Shown here one piece after another: positions 35,760 through 48,626 of a stretch of 64,000 nt of DNA (its first letter is position 1; each line of letters begins with the position of its first letter). The notes beneath the pieces were generated by a model that worked only from the letters and a program-made list of their open reading frames with translations, had not been told where the DNA came from and did no database searches. Made by a program: the position numbers and the translations under genes. Source of the DNA: Blastomyces gilchristii SLH14081. Lineage: Eukaryota > Ascomycota > Eurotiomycetes > Onygenales > Ajellomycetaceae. The stretch is taken from NCBI RefSeq assembly GCF_000003855.2, contig NW_003101682.1:6614779-6678778 (forward strand). Direction: 5' to 3'.

Positions 35760-36013
35760 TTTAGTGGCGTGATTGCAGTTTGAGGTTGTTGTCTTTCAAG
35801 TGATAGGTGGTGGTGCCATACAAGAGGATTTCCCCAAAGACACGGATAGTTTTTCGAAGAACAGAATACGACGGAAGCACAAAGGGGTCTTAACATAATC
35901 AAGCGCCCATGATGCTGCGTTTGCGGTTGGCCTTAATATGGAAACAATCTATCGCGATGTAAATCCGTAAGAATAACTAAATAACTAATGGACGGTAAAA
36001 GGGCGGGGTCCTA

Positions 36014-36073
36014 GTATCCCCGTGTTTTCAACCCGCACTCGTATCCACTACATCATCGTCGGCCACGTATAAG
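36014..36073 (-). pseudogene. Possible degenerate tRNA-like sequence
   Basis: The minus strand reads a TGATGTAGTGGAT box-A-like word, a GGGG/CCCC-closed arm, and a TTTT shortly after. The T-loop lacks TTCGA, and the arms cannot all be paired, so at most this is a decayed tRNA or tRNA-derived fragment. Confidence 0.2.
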
Positions 36074-37957
36074 AACCTTAATATCCATTCTCATTGGAAC
36101 GCGGGAGTACAAATGCACGATTTGACTGCGATGATTGGGGATACAACCTACATCTCAATTTGTAATGTTGGATCGTTAGCGCACCAGCAAATCTTGATAA
36201 TTGGGGAACTACTAACAGTAGAACCTTTTGTCATTGTCCTTGTCAGGCACTATCATAGTAATGACTAGTAGCTAATGAAAGACAGGTGCTTGGATGAGAA
36301 GTGCTATGTTGAAGCTGATGTACTCCGTATACTGCGGATAACTGAAAGTTGGAAAATTGCAGTGTTGAATAACGTTACCTATCCCCATGGCCCATGCGGA
36401 GAAACTTCCGGCCCGAGATCAACTTGGCTCCAAAAGCATCCCTACCCCATCTAAATAATGAAAATATATCTTAAACAAGGCCTTGCCCGGCCCTTGCATA
36501 ATATCATTTAAAGAAAAAGTTCATTCTCACAGACAAACTCGGGATTTGATCAAGCAAAGAGCATTCTGGGTAAGCTAAGCAGGCTTTTCATCATGTAACT
36601 CCTTCGAGGGACCTCTACACTCTGATCCCACCTTAGCGGCGAGTCTAGCCACTGAAATGTATGAGAAATATTATAATATGCTGTCCAATCCCAGTTCTAA
36701 TTGTCAGTAAAGTGTTATCAGATATAGGACACTCTGATTGACACAGGCGACCCTGCATAAGCGGCTAATCACATAAAATGCAGCCACTTAAAGACACTGC
36801 AGTCAAAACCGCATCAAAAGTGAGATCAAAGATGAAATGAAGTTTACATCTCACTTACCCTTGACTCTTCCCTCTCAGCTGTGAGAAAGATATTGAGCCA
36901 GTAATTACACAGTGACTAAAGGTTTGACAGCAAGCTATGATAAATCATGAAATCCTCTAACAATGAATTAGAATGACACAAATCTCAAATATATATCTAA
37001 TAAAACTGTAAAGTCATTTAAGAGCAATTTCTTTAAGAACATTGTTGAAGCATATGCAATTGTTTAAACTAATAAGAGTGATACACTAGAAAGATTATTC
37101 TCTGACAAGCATTTAATTATTATGAGATTAGAATATGTGAATGAAAATAACAGTCTCTCTAGATTCAAACATATAAAAAAATTGAATCATAAAGAGTATA
37201 TTCTTGTACCAGGAGATGATAATATGATTCTAAGTGATAAAGAAGAGGGAATATCACTTCTTAATATGTTGAATATGATATGTCAGAGTCAGAAGATAGC
37301 CTATTTATAATTAAATGCTCGGCACTTATATATTGCAAAATTCAGTACTTAGTACTTACTGCATATAGCATATCTTTCTTGACCTGTATTCTTATCATTT
37401 CAACAAATTATGTGTCATCATCTCTGAATAATCTCCCTCATAGAATTCTGTTGCATCACTAGCAGATGCATTAGAAAGGCCATATTGTGGTATTTGAGTG
37501 TCAGTGATGAGGGCTAGTGATTGTCAATAGCTGTTTGTGGAATCAGGCTGTGAAAGAGAAAAGCTACCCACAGAAGCACTCAAAATGCCATACTGTGATT
37601 ATTTGTGTGTCCGTGATAAGAGCAGGGTCTGCTGAAGAAAGTTCACCTGTGGAGGCATCAAGAATGCTGTAGTTATTGCAGTAGTCCCATGACAGCTGCA
37701 TGGAACTATCTCTTGTCTGTGGAATATCCGCCCAGGCGTCTCCCATTGCCATATTATTGTTGGAGGAAATGACTGACAGTCACTCTGTTGTTGCCTGTTT
37801 TCGGCTCAAAGTGTTCCTCCACATGTCCATTTCGTCCATATTTCTTGAAAGTTGGGGCAAGTGTGTCGTATTCAGGGTCGGTTGGAAACCGGGCCCCTAA
37901 CCGGACACTGGTTAGCCTTGTTAATATGCTTTCAGCTATTGCTTTGTACATGTACAT

Positions 37958-37975
37958 GTACGGAGTACTCCGTAC
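37958..37975. repeat. 18-bp perfect palindrome GTACGGAGTACTCCGTAC
   Basis: Two opposed copies of the TACGGAGTA word fused into a perfect palindrome, preceded by TGTACATGTACAT. The same word recurs elsewhere in the window's non-coding DNA. Confidence 0.85.
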
Positions 37976-38960
37976 AATACAAACCTATTGCAGCTTGCGC
38001 TAGTGCATTCAGGCTGATCATTGGTAACTAGTTAGTGAAGTAGGTGGGATATATGCTGAACAAACTGTTGGACATGCTAACTTACTTATTTAAGCCTTGT
38101 AGCACACCCGAAGTCTCGTAGCCCCACAGAATCTTTATGGAAGCCCCCTACCTATCTTTGTGGTGGATCCCTTGCAGAGGGAATGCTGTCTCAACTCTTA
38201 CCTAGCACGATTCATTAAAAAGGGGTCCACATGCTGCTCGAGGTTTTCCACTGGATCAGAAATGCCACTTGAGCTAACTATATTAAATCCAAGCTTATGT
38301 TCTTCGCCTACTTGAGGAAGCACAGCTAACATAGCCAAGGATATTAAACCCAACCCCGCCACTTCTGGTGATGGCAAGCCCACGTGTTAATCTACAGTCG
38401 ACAAGGTTCGCGATGTCCAGTCCCATACCTCCATCAATGGCCTATATATTTGATCGGCCAAGCTGATTGTTTCTCAGAGTATTCTGATATCCGCGGTGAT
38501 GTATGAAAAATCAATGGAATTGACATCACCAATGCTAATTCTAAATAGATATGTCGTGGCGATGAAAATGTATCCTTGGGGTTCATTGTATTCATCTCAG
38601 ATCCTGTACTTCAAGAGCCGTTGAAGTATCTGAAGTATCTGAAGGCTCAAACTCCTCATCTCAATGATATCCTACAGAGATCCGGCTCATATAAAAATGA
38701 AAAATAAAACCCCCAACAGCAGGGCCCCGAGTGCTTTGTGTTGATAGTGGAGGTTCATCCAGTAGGAGATGCTAGCCAGCGAGGATTTCGCGTTTCGAAA
38801 ACACCAAGCAGCATGGCACAACCTGACGGTCATCCTTTGCTGATTTTACATAACAAATCGGAACCAACCACTCCTCTGCATTTGGGCTATATAACCCAAC
38901 TTTCCAACCAAATACGCTCGATGAAAGAGCCCTCAGTCACTCATCCACTACTGTCACAAC

Positions 38961-39639
38961 TCACGTATTGTACAGTACCTCTACTTTATCACCCATTTGC
39001 TTCCTCAAATATCCCATCCAGGTCGTTTCAAACGCCCCATCAAGCACAAGCTCCGTCAACCCGCTCATCCTCCCTACCTCCAACATGAACTGCCTATCTT
39101 CTCTCCATCCCCATCTCGGCTGCATCCCATACCCTTCCTCATCACATTCATAGCACTCATAATCCTTCTCACCCAACTCAGCCAAACGAACACGAAGGTA
39201 CCTCAACCCCTTCGCATCCCTGGTTAATCGGCGCAGCAGAGCCCGTAAGCGCTGTTCCTGACCGTCACTCACCACCCCGCCAAATTCGGTTATGATTATC
39301 GGACCCCCATCGACGAAAAACTGCACGCGTTTCAGAAGTGAGACGTTTCGGGCTCCGATTTCATCGAGCCATATGGTATCACGCGGTATGTTACGGAGGA
39401 TGAACTCGTTCTCCCTGTAGAGAACCGGAGTCGCTTCGTCATGTATTTGCGTGCATGTTGCGAGGAGGGAAGGGCTAAGGGAGGTTTGTCGCTTGTTATG
39501 GGGGTCGGTCTATGGGATGACTGGCAGTCAAGCTCGCGTTGTATATTTGATGGCGTAGCTCGTACGGGAGTAGGAGGAGGAGACAGGGTGAAAAGGGCTT
39601 TGGCTTATTGCATCGGCTGGAGGTTGAACTGATAGTCAT
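38961..39639 (-). pseudogene. 2EXR / F-box-like family protein with one-base frameshift
   Basis: The minus strand has a start codon at 39639-39637. The first frame reads LLLLPYELRHQIYNASLT and stops just after a run of five C (plus-strand G5 at 39500-39504). A second frame, open from the same run, continues with LLATCTQIHDEATPVLYREN, then a WLDEIG block, VQFFVDGG, the ELVLDGAF block and a stop at 38961. LPxELRxxIY followed by LLxTCxQIxxEAxPVLYxxN is the standard layout of the fungal 2EXR/F-box-like family. One base too many in the C run explains the shift; intended length would be about 225 residues. It is either a real null allele or an assembly error. No function beyond the family's presumed protein-interaction role is known. 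Confidence 0.7.
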
Positions 39640-40528
39640 GATATCTTTGTTTCGTGTAGCAGGAGAGGAGGGAACAATTATGTTTGGGGAACGATAGAAA
39701 AATTATCATACATCAGTTATGTTGCCCTTCATATTAATAACCTTGCTCACGATTTCATTCTTCCTTGCAGGGAGGGACAGGCTGCCCGCCTTTATCTTAC
39801 TTCAATCTCCTGTTTCTTTTAATATTTAAATTTAGAACACCGCCTCTCCTGCAGGGAATTTTGTCCATTTAAGAGGCAGAAGTTTGTCAGCGGATTACGT
39901 ATTTTTGCCTATCAGGGATGGAAACGTTGCACGTTCTGGCAGCGAGCTGAGGCGATGATTCAGCATGGCTTCTCAGCCTCACCAGGATGTGAAAGCAGAA
40001 TATCTACATAGTAGCCCTCCCATTAAGAATCTCGAAAGTAGCAAAATGAGAGCCGGGTGGGAAGGCTCGGTAGACCTTATTTTTCCCAACCCCCCTTTCG
40101 GCAGATGGGAGGTGTTTATCCGTATTACCAGTGCTGGTAACTCTGAAATTATGTAGTTATCTGAATTACATTTATGGTACTTACACAGAGTGGGACAATC
40201 GACACCTAAGGCTACTTCAAATCGGGAATAGCTAATGAACACAAGAAGAAGTACGCTGTGTGCGAGAGAGAGATAGAGAGTGAAAAGAGAAAATAATCAT
40301 TAGTTTGCCTGCTTGGTGTTCATGGGCGCTTATATACAAAGTCAATACGTAGGTACAGTACATACTCGGAAGACAATTAATGAGCCACCCAAAGTGCGTA
40401 CGGGCGATGTAGAATGCGAGCAGTGTGGATGGTGGATGAGAGTAAAATGTATGTGGTGGATTTCTAGGAAATTTCGGATATCTCTCATCACTTCCCTACG
40501 TTATGCACCCTGGACGTCTTTCGCACGG
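39640..40528. other. Intergenic
   Basis: No gene supported. A 63-residue plus-strand frame at 39965-40156 has no recognisable features. A GAGAGAGATAGAGAG purine repeat lies near 40264-40280. Confidence 0.5.
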
Positions 40529-42350
40529 TTACAACGCCGTCTGAGCGTGGTGTGTCGGTTTCTCGTCGTCCTGTGGTTCTATAGAGTGGCTTACTGAGGC
40601 TCTCCTATAACCAGCGAGCACTTCGGCCTGTACGTCCTCTTCGAAAACATCCACTACAGTTTCAGGGAATCGCCTCGCAGAAACGCCACGCTCGAACAGG
40701 ATATCCAGTTCTGCAAAGGACCGGCCACGCGGCTCCGGGACACGGAAATACGTGTAAATGATACAGCAGAAGCACACACCACCCCAGAAAAATCCCGCAT
40801 AGTTAGACCAATTCCACGCACTTGGGTTCAACATGTATGGAGTCAACACGTTGCAGAAGATAGCCGCTATGTTGTATAAAATCCTTCCCAGCACGACGGT
40901 CTTGATCTGCAAACGCCGGCTCGAAAGTTCGCCCACAAGAGAGTAGCAGACTGTGCCGACAGTGAGTTGGTAGACCAAAGCCCAGACCAGCATCATGGAT
41001 CCGGTTGCCAGCGCGCCACTGTTGCGGTTGCTCTCGGGAACAAGGCCAAGGAATCCCATTACCAAAAGCATGACACAGAGACCGCACAGACCGAACATGT
41101 AAAGGGTCCTTCGGCCAATGCCGCGAGACATGAGAACCCATGCACCGAACACGCCTATCATGTTGATTCCGTATTGGCCCATGGCGAAGGAGTAGGAATG
41201 TACAGTCGACACACCAGCCTGTTCGAGGAAGTATGTAGAATAGTTGGAGAATGAGTTTCCGCTAAGATTCTGGATCGCCCAAACCATACAAACAATTTCC
41301 GTCCGGCGCAAGTCAACTCCCCTGAAACAGTCGAGATAGCTGGCACCGCTGGTAATTTTCTGTTCTAATGCTGTGGTGTGAACAATCATTGCAATTGTCT
41401 CGTCGGCATCGAAGTCCGTTTCCCGATTCAAACTCGTTAGCCGAAGGAGGGCACGTTTTGCTTCCTCAGTCCTGCCCTTTCTCACCAACCACCACGGAGA
41501 TTCTGGTGCCATGAAAATCGCCAGAGCCAATGGGAGGGGCCACATCCATTGCAATGCGTACGGGATTCGGTATGACCATTCATCAGGTCGGCTCAACAGG
41601 GCTTTGAGTACTCCAATTCCAATGAATTGGCCAAGACCCCAGCAGAAATTGATGTAAGTCGTAAGATAGCTCCGCAGAGCAACGGGACAGACTTCAGTAG
41701 CGTAGGTGATGCACAGGGTCTGGAAAACGCCCCATGGAATACCACAAAGGATCTCAGCTACCAACAAGGCCTCCACATTCTGTGCAGTGAAGAATACCGT
41801 AATCAACCCGGAAAGGAACAACAGACAGGTTAGAATCGTATATCGGTAACCAAAGCGTTCAGAAGCCCAGCCGTTGATAAATAGCCCTATAATTTCACCG
41901 ACGACTGCACCATTGCTAAGAGCTGCTTGCCACTGTACGGCGAAAATAAATAAATAATAGGTTGTTTAGATCCATGAAAATGAACATTATAGAACAACGA
42001 TAGAAGTATAAACAAAATTTCTATGAACCTACCTTGGCAGGGACTTGGTATTCATTCCCGTATCGGACTCCATATTTCTCGTTCCACTGAGGGAAAGCGT
42101 AGAAATTGTTCACCAAACAAATATCATAGCCTTCCATAACAATGCAGGTTGAGATGAGCACACTCCATGCAGCTGCTTTTGGGTAGAGCTTCAGCCCCTG
42201 TAGCAGGGTCATCCGCTGCTCCTTGTCAGCTGCCAATTTCGCACTCTCAAATATCTCGCTCTTTGTCACCATGGAGGATTTGCCCAGGCTGGCGCCACCC
42301 GCATTTTGAGCCGCCGGCTCGACGCCACCAGCGTTCTTAGGGCCCGTCAT
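40529..42350 (-). CDS. MFS sugar transporter, maltose/alpha-glucoside permease type
   Basis: Two exons, 42350-42033 and 41932-40529, separated by a 100-bp intron. They give 573 residues with about 12 membrane segments. Marks of the fungal MAL group of sugar:H+ symporters: VMEGYDICLVNNFYAFPQWNEKYG in TM1 and the following loop, ERFGYRYT between TM2 and TM3, PESPWWLVRKGR before the central loop, GRRTLYMFGL after TM8, and PEPRGRSFAELDILFERG after TM12. The protein sits in the plasma membrane and imports disaccharides or related glucosides with protons; exact substrate is inference. No alpha-glucosidase or regulator lies next to it. The C-terminal tail (VSHSIEPQDDEKPTHHAQ) is polar and cytosolic. 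Confidence 0.92.
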
Positions 42351-43000
42351 GAAGTTTAAGCCAGGCCAGGCACAGAATGCTGAGCGCGAGGCTCTATTGG
42401 AAGGCTGAGATGGATAAGTGGTGAATTAAATTTAAAGGGTCGAAGGGGGCGACCGCGGAACTCGCGAAACTCGAGAGGGGAAAGAGAGCGAGCAGGCACA
42501 AAGAAAAAAAGGGGAAAAAAAAGAAATACAGGGGTGGATTTTCGCTCAAAATAACATGGGCGGTACTGGGGAAGGCACGTGAAGATTTGCAGGCTTCAAG
42601 CAAACCTTCCAACTAAAACGGGAAAATCTGGGGGAGAAAGTTCCAGAAAAACACCGTAATGACAGCAGGATCTGATTCGCTGTGTTCCATCCCCATTCTG
42701 GCAATCCAGTCTAGTCTTGCCCCTCGCCCGATCAACTGCGGAGTGAGTTTCCAGGGCTTCCAAGGCGGGTTCCAAGAGGCTCTTCTTCAGCAGGTTCAAG
42801 CAAGGTCAAGCAGGGCCGCAGTCGGGTGGACCAGGTCACGTGGACCCGGTACGCCGAGTTTGGGTGCTCCGTGCTAGATCGGCCAAATAGCTCTCACTAT
42901 CTTATTATGATGCCCTTCAACAACCAACCCCCACAAACTCGAAAAAAATAAAAAAGAAATTGCTTTTTAAGAACCAAAAAAAAAAAAAAAGAGATTTCAC

Positions 43001-43082
43001 TCCATCACCCGTGAATCGAAACACGAGTCGCTGACTCCGCAGTCATGGCAAACGATGGATTCTACCACTAGACCAATGATGC
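43001..43082 (-). pseudogene. tRNA-Gly(GCC)-like sequence, probably degenerate
   Basis: The minus strand begins GCATCATTGGTCTAGTGGTA, the 5' half of a typical fungal tRNA-Gly with a perfect box A. It has TTTGCCA in the anticodon-loop position and ends with TTTCGATTCACGGGTGATGG. The 5' and 3' acceptor ends pair except at the first base pair. The anticodon stem cannot close: the 3' strand is replaced by a small TGACTGCGGAGTCA hairpin. The T-loop has one extra T. About 17 bases downstream is a long T-run, a strong Pol III terminator. It is therefore either a pseudogene or a tRNA-derived short transcript. Confidence 0.5.
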
Positions 43083-43806
43083 TGCTTTGCTGAAGAACCT
43101 CAGCTCCCCACCTTGTCCCAAACTTTAACCACCAACTCTGTACACCAAAATTAGGCAAGTGAGACAAGCCCCAAGAGTCAATGATGACATGATATCTACC
43201 CCGAAACACTAATGTTTCAGTAGCACGCTGATTATCAATTTGACTGGTGATGGGCAACAAACAACGCTCCATGACGAAAATAGTATGGCCAACTTGAGAC
43301 TTTAGACATTGGGTTTGTGCTTTGGGTGTGAAAAACATATACTGAAGAGGTTCTTTCGCGATGTCCGTCTATTGGGCGTTATATACATATATATTTATAT
43401 ATATATATATTTGCGGGGTTTCAAAGGGTTAATACGTCCCGCTATTATTGTGAACATGGTTTTCTCTCAGTCACCAGCCGAACTTTTCAACGAGAGTGAT
43501 TGTCCCGGGTTGTACTGTGGAGGAATGGCCATTTGACGAGCGAAGTTTAACCTACGAAGCTGTGCTTTGCAGATTGCTGTCATAGAAGATATCTAATTTT
43601 AAAGGTCCGAATCCCCAATTGATCGACGGGATATCAACGCCAAATTGCCCCTTCTGTCTGGCTTTTGAGCCAGCCCTGTAAAGGGGGTTAGCAATGAGAT
43701 ATGATGATAGCTGTCAGTAGATCACGGTTCTAGACGTTTCCTGCCCCTAACGGTTATCGGAGTGGGGTTATCGGAGTGGAGCAAAACAATCCGCAGCTTG
43801 GAATGA

Positions 43807-43855
43807 AAAAAAAAAGAAAAGAAAAGAAAAGAAAAGAAAAGAAAAGAAAAGAAAA
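43807..43855 (+). repeat. AAAAG pentamer microsatellite
   Basis: About eight copies of AAAAG, bordered by poly-A tracts. Confidence 0.85.
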
Positions 43856-46238
43856 AGAGAAAAAAAGGTCGTGTCGCGCTTAGCATCGCAGATAATTCCG
43901 CCTTCTGTACTCCGTACGGACTGGTAGATGGAGAATATAAAGATGTTAGAACGGGTGTGCAACATTGTGTAGCTTCCAATGGTTCCCTAGCCCATGACTC
44001 AGGATGAAGAGATACATTCTTTACCCTCTCATCAGAAGGTAAATGCTCTGCTGATTGGAATAGTAAATAAAGGGGGTTGCTAGGGCCGAGAGCGATCTGA
44101 GGACAGGGAATATTATTAATCCGACCTCCTAAACCGATCTTGCGATCGTGGTGTCTTGACTGCATCTCCTCTGATGACATTTCCCATAAAACGACAATTA
44201 GCTGAGAAGTGCGACTCAATTCATGCATGTTACCTCTTCATGTATCAGAGAGAGAATGGAACCTCGGAACCTCTGCTGGATGCGAGAGCATCGATCATTA
44301 AACATGGGTTCCTGTGAGGGTTTCTGTGACGCAGCAAACTAGGATCGGCTGACTGTCTACAACATTAAGCTGAATAGTATGCATCTTTTCGGGAAGGCCG
44401 GCAAAGAGGTTTATTTATTCATCAGCGTCCGCTGATCACATCTTGACGACTTTCTGTTGAATTTGTTTGTCACCCTTTCTGACGCGGGCCAATATCCGGC
44501 AACATGCAGAACACAGCATTGACAACTCACGCAAGAAGTCTACCCCTTATGTCGTGATACATTTCTTGGCTATATGAGAAAGCTGGCGCAATCTACATAC
44601 TTCCTCTGTTCAGCATTGGAACCGTCACGACCCCCACGGGTGCGCGAGAATGTGGGAGCCCTATTACCGGTGCAGTCACCAAAAATACCCTACAGCTACT
44701 TTTGGGGCAACTATACCTAGCCTTTGTTTCAGGGACCTCGCGACGTATCAAATAGGTGTCACCAACACTGTCCGTCATGGTCGCGCGTTTGACGCGGCAT
44801 TACTTGTCCCGATTGTCATGCTTAACACATGCACTTCTCAAATCCATCAGCGAGTCAATTCCCTCGATATTTGGTGGTAGTCCCGTACAGCATGTTTACA
44901 TATACAGTACTTTTTTAACAAAGCCACACGTTTGCCGAAACCCATTCTTATCTCGTCCCACATAATCGAGCTGCTATGTAGAGCCGCGTAGACTCATTGA
45001 CGAAGCCTGTGGATCCCTAGTGCGCCTTAATATGGGCGCACTAACATTTAATATCGGAGGCGCTCAGCACATCCATCATATAAGCATCGATGCGAGCATT
45101 CAAAAACGGATGATGTGCCGTTATTCCTTGACACCACTCATACAAGTCCGGCGATGACAATGCAACGGTTTTAGAAAGATTCCGCCGAAATGTGGGAGCT
45201 TGAACTTTTGACTCCGAGTCCTTACTGTCTCTTCTACAAATGCAGGTCCTGCCAGCGTGTACGCCGAAATAATAATTGATGTGCGCTTCCGCTATTATCA
45301 AACTCGGGGTGGAGGGTGCACCTTCCCTTGAACTCGGTCAAACCGGCCAAACCAAAATATTAACGACAAAAGCAAGATTCTCTATGCTCCCAGCATAAGA
45401 TATGCTACATGGCATGCTACGGCATTCATCCTTTGAGATTTAACGTTGCCTCTTGTTAGAATAAGTCTAACCTTGGCTATACCGGTCAACTTTGGTTTTT
45501 TAATTGCAGGGTACTCAATGGTTAATAGGACAAAGAGTTAGATGATCACCAGCTAACAGGGCTACCTAGGTACGTCTCAGGTATTGCAAGCACTTTCATT
45601 TTTTCGTCAGCAGTGCTTGGTAATGCTATTCTGCATATTTATTTTCTGCTACCACTAACACTTATCAGCAAAATTCAGATGCGTTTGCTGTTCCAGTGAG
45701 GTTTTCTTGCGCTTTAACCCGTGCCGCCACTACCAGGAGACCAGACAATGGGGGAAAAATGATTGTTTATCTTCCAACTTCGATATGCGTGTGAACTGAT
45801 GTGTATCTGCTTGGGGCGCTGCAGAAGCAGGTACAGGTATTGTTTTTTCAAGCAAATTGATTCTCTTTGTTCATTTTATTGTGCATGGATGTATATGCAT
45901 ATATCCCCATGTATGCACATCTAAACTCTTCAAACACTCGCTGTACCACTCTCCCTTGTGTGATATTTCAGTTAATTTTTATTTAGAGATCAATGGATTG
46001 GCATGCGTTGGCCTGCATTTATTGCTGCCCGTGCTCTGATTTTTAGAGCTTCGAGTCTCTAGTATAAAGTTCTACACTCGCGGTTCATTCGAGGTAGGTA
46101 AGCTTCTCAACAGCTCGTCAGTCACAGCATCCTGGCACCGAGCTATTTGGCTTTTGTATCTGCTTTTCCAATACTAGAAGCTCCACGATTTGCTTGTTTC
46201 TTCACTTGGTTGCCAAACCGCTGTTCCCACACCACACC

Positions 46239-47931
46239 ATGCACCTACAGGGTGCTTTAGTTATTCTTGCGGCACTTGGGGTCAATGGATTGCCAACCCT
46301 AGCACCGAAAACACTTCAGGAACGAGAAGGAGAACAACTCGTGCCCAATACAGGGGGCTTCGTCATCGAAAAACCATGGTGTACGCGGGCCTACGAGACC
46401 GGAAACGCCAGGCGTCAAGGAAACTTTCGATGGAACAAGTTGTTGCGACCTTCGCAGCGTTTTCCGCAGCCGACTCAGAGACCCCCAACGATGAAACGTC
46501 AAAGAAATACCGAAGGTTTCTGGCCGCCGTCGTGGCCAAACCCTCCTAAGGAAGGACCTCCTGCAAGCGAAACTAATAACAAGATAAGAACTACGATACC
46601 CCTAGCGAGCCCGACAAGCGGATCCTCGCCACTACGACGAAGGTCTGCTCAAACAACTCCACTTGAGAGGCCGGATAGGCCTACACAGCCTGGGCAAACT
46701 TCAAGTTGCAACGGCTGGTACGATATTAAGGAAGGCGATACCTGTGATACAGTGACTGTGAAGTTCAATATCAAGATGGAACAATTTCTGGAGTGGAATG
46801 TAGGTAGCTAGCTATTCATGTGGATCAGATCATGGCAAATAAATGACTGGGAAGACCTTGCTAATTGTAACGCAATTGCACACAACCCACACAACAGCCT
46901 GCTGTCTCGAAGAATTGCGACAAAGAAATCGAGCTCAACTTTTCGTACTGCGTGAGAGTTCTCGGGTCGAAGAGAGCCAAGCGCACAGACCCGTTTACCT
47001 TGACTATTCCCACCACCGCAGCGCCCTCCATAACGCCACCATTTGGGAATGGTATTCAGGCACGAGAAAATAATGTCCATCCAGTGACAGTAGGACCCCA
47101 TCGGGTCCTTCTCCCGCCGAATCGGGCACGACGAATGCCAACCGTGACTTTCGACGCCGATCAGCCCCATCCAGTGTCCTTAACACCTGATGGCATCTTA
47201 ATCGACCCGGCTCCAGGGGTTGAGGTCCGTCCAAAAGTAAGACCCGATGGCGAACTTCCCAGGCCTATTCGGGCCCGAGCAACGCAAATTCCAGAACCGT
47301 TGCCTGAGCTCCCCCCACTTTTTGAACCAACCCAGACCCCAACGGTTGAAGACAAAAGTGAGAAACGGAACGAGATACCAGAGATTACCAGAAGGCAGAC
47401 AATCGAATGCGCCAGGCAGTGGGCGGTGGGGCCGTAAGTGTTTCTCTCCCCCTTCATTCCTATTCTCCAAAAGGATCATAGTTACTTTCTCCGCCCAGAC
47501 TCCTACCAGGCTGCCCGTAGTCTTAAGCTGACGTTATGCAACCCTTTCAAAGAAACGATACGTGCGAGTCCATATCCAGGGTCGCGGGAATTTCCGTCGC
47601 AGAGCTCGTAGCGCTAAATGTGGGTAGTCCTTTTTTTTCCCCCTAGTTACTACATACATATGAACATGACACACCCATCCCCTCTCCCCCTTTCCATCCA
47701 CCCCTCCAACCAACAGCCAACAGCCAACAGCCAACATAATAAAGACATAAATAAAAATCAACTCCACTAACCCCAAAACCAACAACCCACCCACAGCCCA
47801 TTACCCTCGCAAGCTGCGATAACATGCCCCTATCGCAACAAATCTGTCTGCGCGCGGGAAAACCTGAACCCGCTCGCCCCGTTTCCATGCGGGACCTCCC
47901 ACTCCTAAGCCCCACGCCAACTATCAAGTAG
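46239..47931 (+). CDS. Secreted LysM-domain protein with two LysM motifs
   Basis: Four exons, 46239-46799, 46898-47433, 47553-47619 and 47797-47931, giving 432 residues. The chosen ATG puts a signal peptide (LQGALVILAALGVNG) at residues 2-18; an in-frame ATG 45 bases upstream would bury it. LysM 1 spans about 158-210 (GWYDIKEGDTC...FLEWN, then PAV..NC...YCV). LysM 2 spans about 358-407 (QWAVGPNDTCESIS...ELVALN, then PIT..SC...ICL). Both LysM motifs are cut by an intron at the same place, after the Asn and before the Pro. The 150-residue linker is Pro-, Arg- and Thr-rich. LysM motifs bind chitin or related GlcNAc polymers, and fungal secreted LysM proteins can shield or sequester wall chitin; binding here is inferred. 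The neighbour downstream is convergent. Confidence 0.85.
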
Positions 47932-48580
47932 ACGTAGATAGACCGTTCGAGGAGGCCAAACGTGAATGACTCTCTGTCTCGTGTATGGTCTCTCTCTCCC
48001 TTTTCTTTCTTTTCCATCTTTACTTCTTTTTTCGCTTTTCCACAGTTCTCTTCTCTCTCCGTTCGGTTACTTTATTTTATGCGCGCTTTTGGGGGGGGGG
48101 AACAGAGCGGAGAGTCAAGTCGAAGCAAGCGTTGCTTCGTTTACACTCGTTCATCCAATTATTGAGAGTGAGCAGGAGGACCAGGAATTTTGTTCTTTTG
48201 AATTTTATGTAAGGGGGTAGATACAACTTCAGACGGGCCATGACCAGACGGACATTTAGATCTGGTTTTTTAAAAACAAGAAAAAGAGGTATCCGAGTAA
48301 TTCTTTTTCTACAACCAGCAGCGGAGCAGTAGTGCTGTCATTATATAAGAGTTAAACAGAAAGAAATACAGCACAGAGAGAATTAAAATAAATAACCACA
48401 TCCTTTTACAATAGTGTTCTTTACGCATATTTAGAGAAGAAGCTAAAATGAAAAAATCTCAACTCAAAAAAAATATGAATTCATTTCCTCCCTCTTTAAG
48501 TTTCATTCAAACGTTCTCTATATTACTTAGTTATTACACATAAAATAAACAAGCAACTCGTGATATTTATTCAGCATGGC

Positions 48581-48626
<46 letters not shown>

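Larger units (their letters stand above)
35760..38960. other. Gene-poor, partly RIP-like region
   Basis: No intact gene supported. The part 36890-37450 is AT-rich and nearly CpG-free. A plus-strand frame at 37122-37310 (LEYVNENNSLSRFKHIKKL) hints at a decayed coding sequence of unknown family. Two diverged copies of a roughly 58-bp unit lie at about 37469-37525 and 37570-37625. An 18-bp perfect palindrome is at 37958-37975. Confidence 0.45.
42351..46238. other. Gene-poor region with tRNA-like relic and simple repeats
   Basis: No protein gene supported. It contains an A-run (about 42976-42991), an ATATAT run (about 43383-43411), a GGGGTTATCGGAGTGG direct duplication (about 43749-43780), an AAAAG array (about 43807-43855) and a TACTCCGTAC word at 43908-43918. 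The last few hundred bases form the probable promoter of the LysM gene. Confidence 0.5.
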
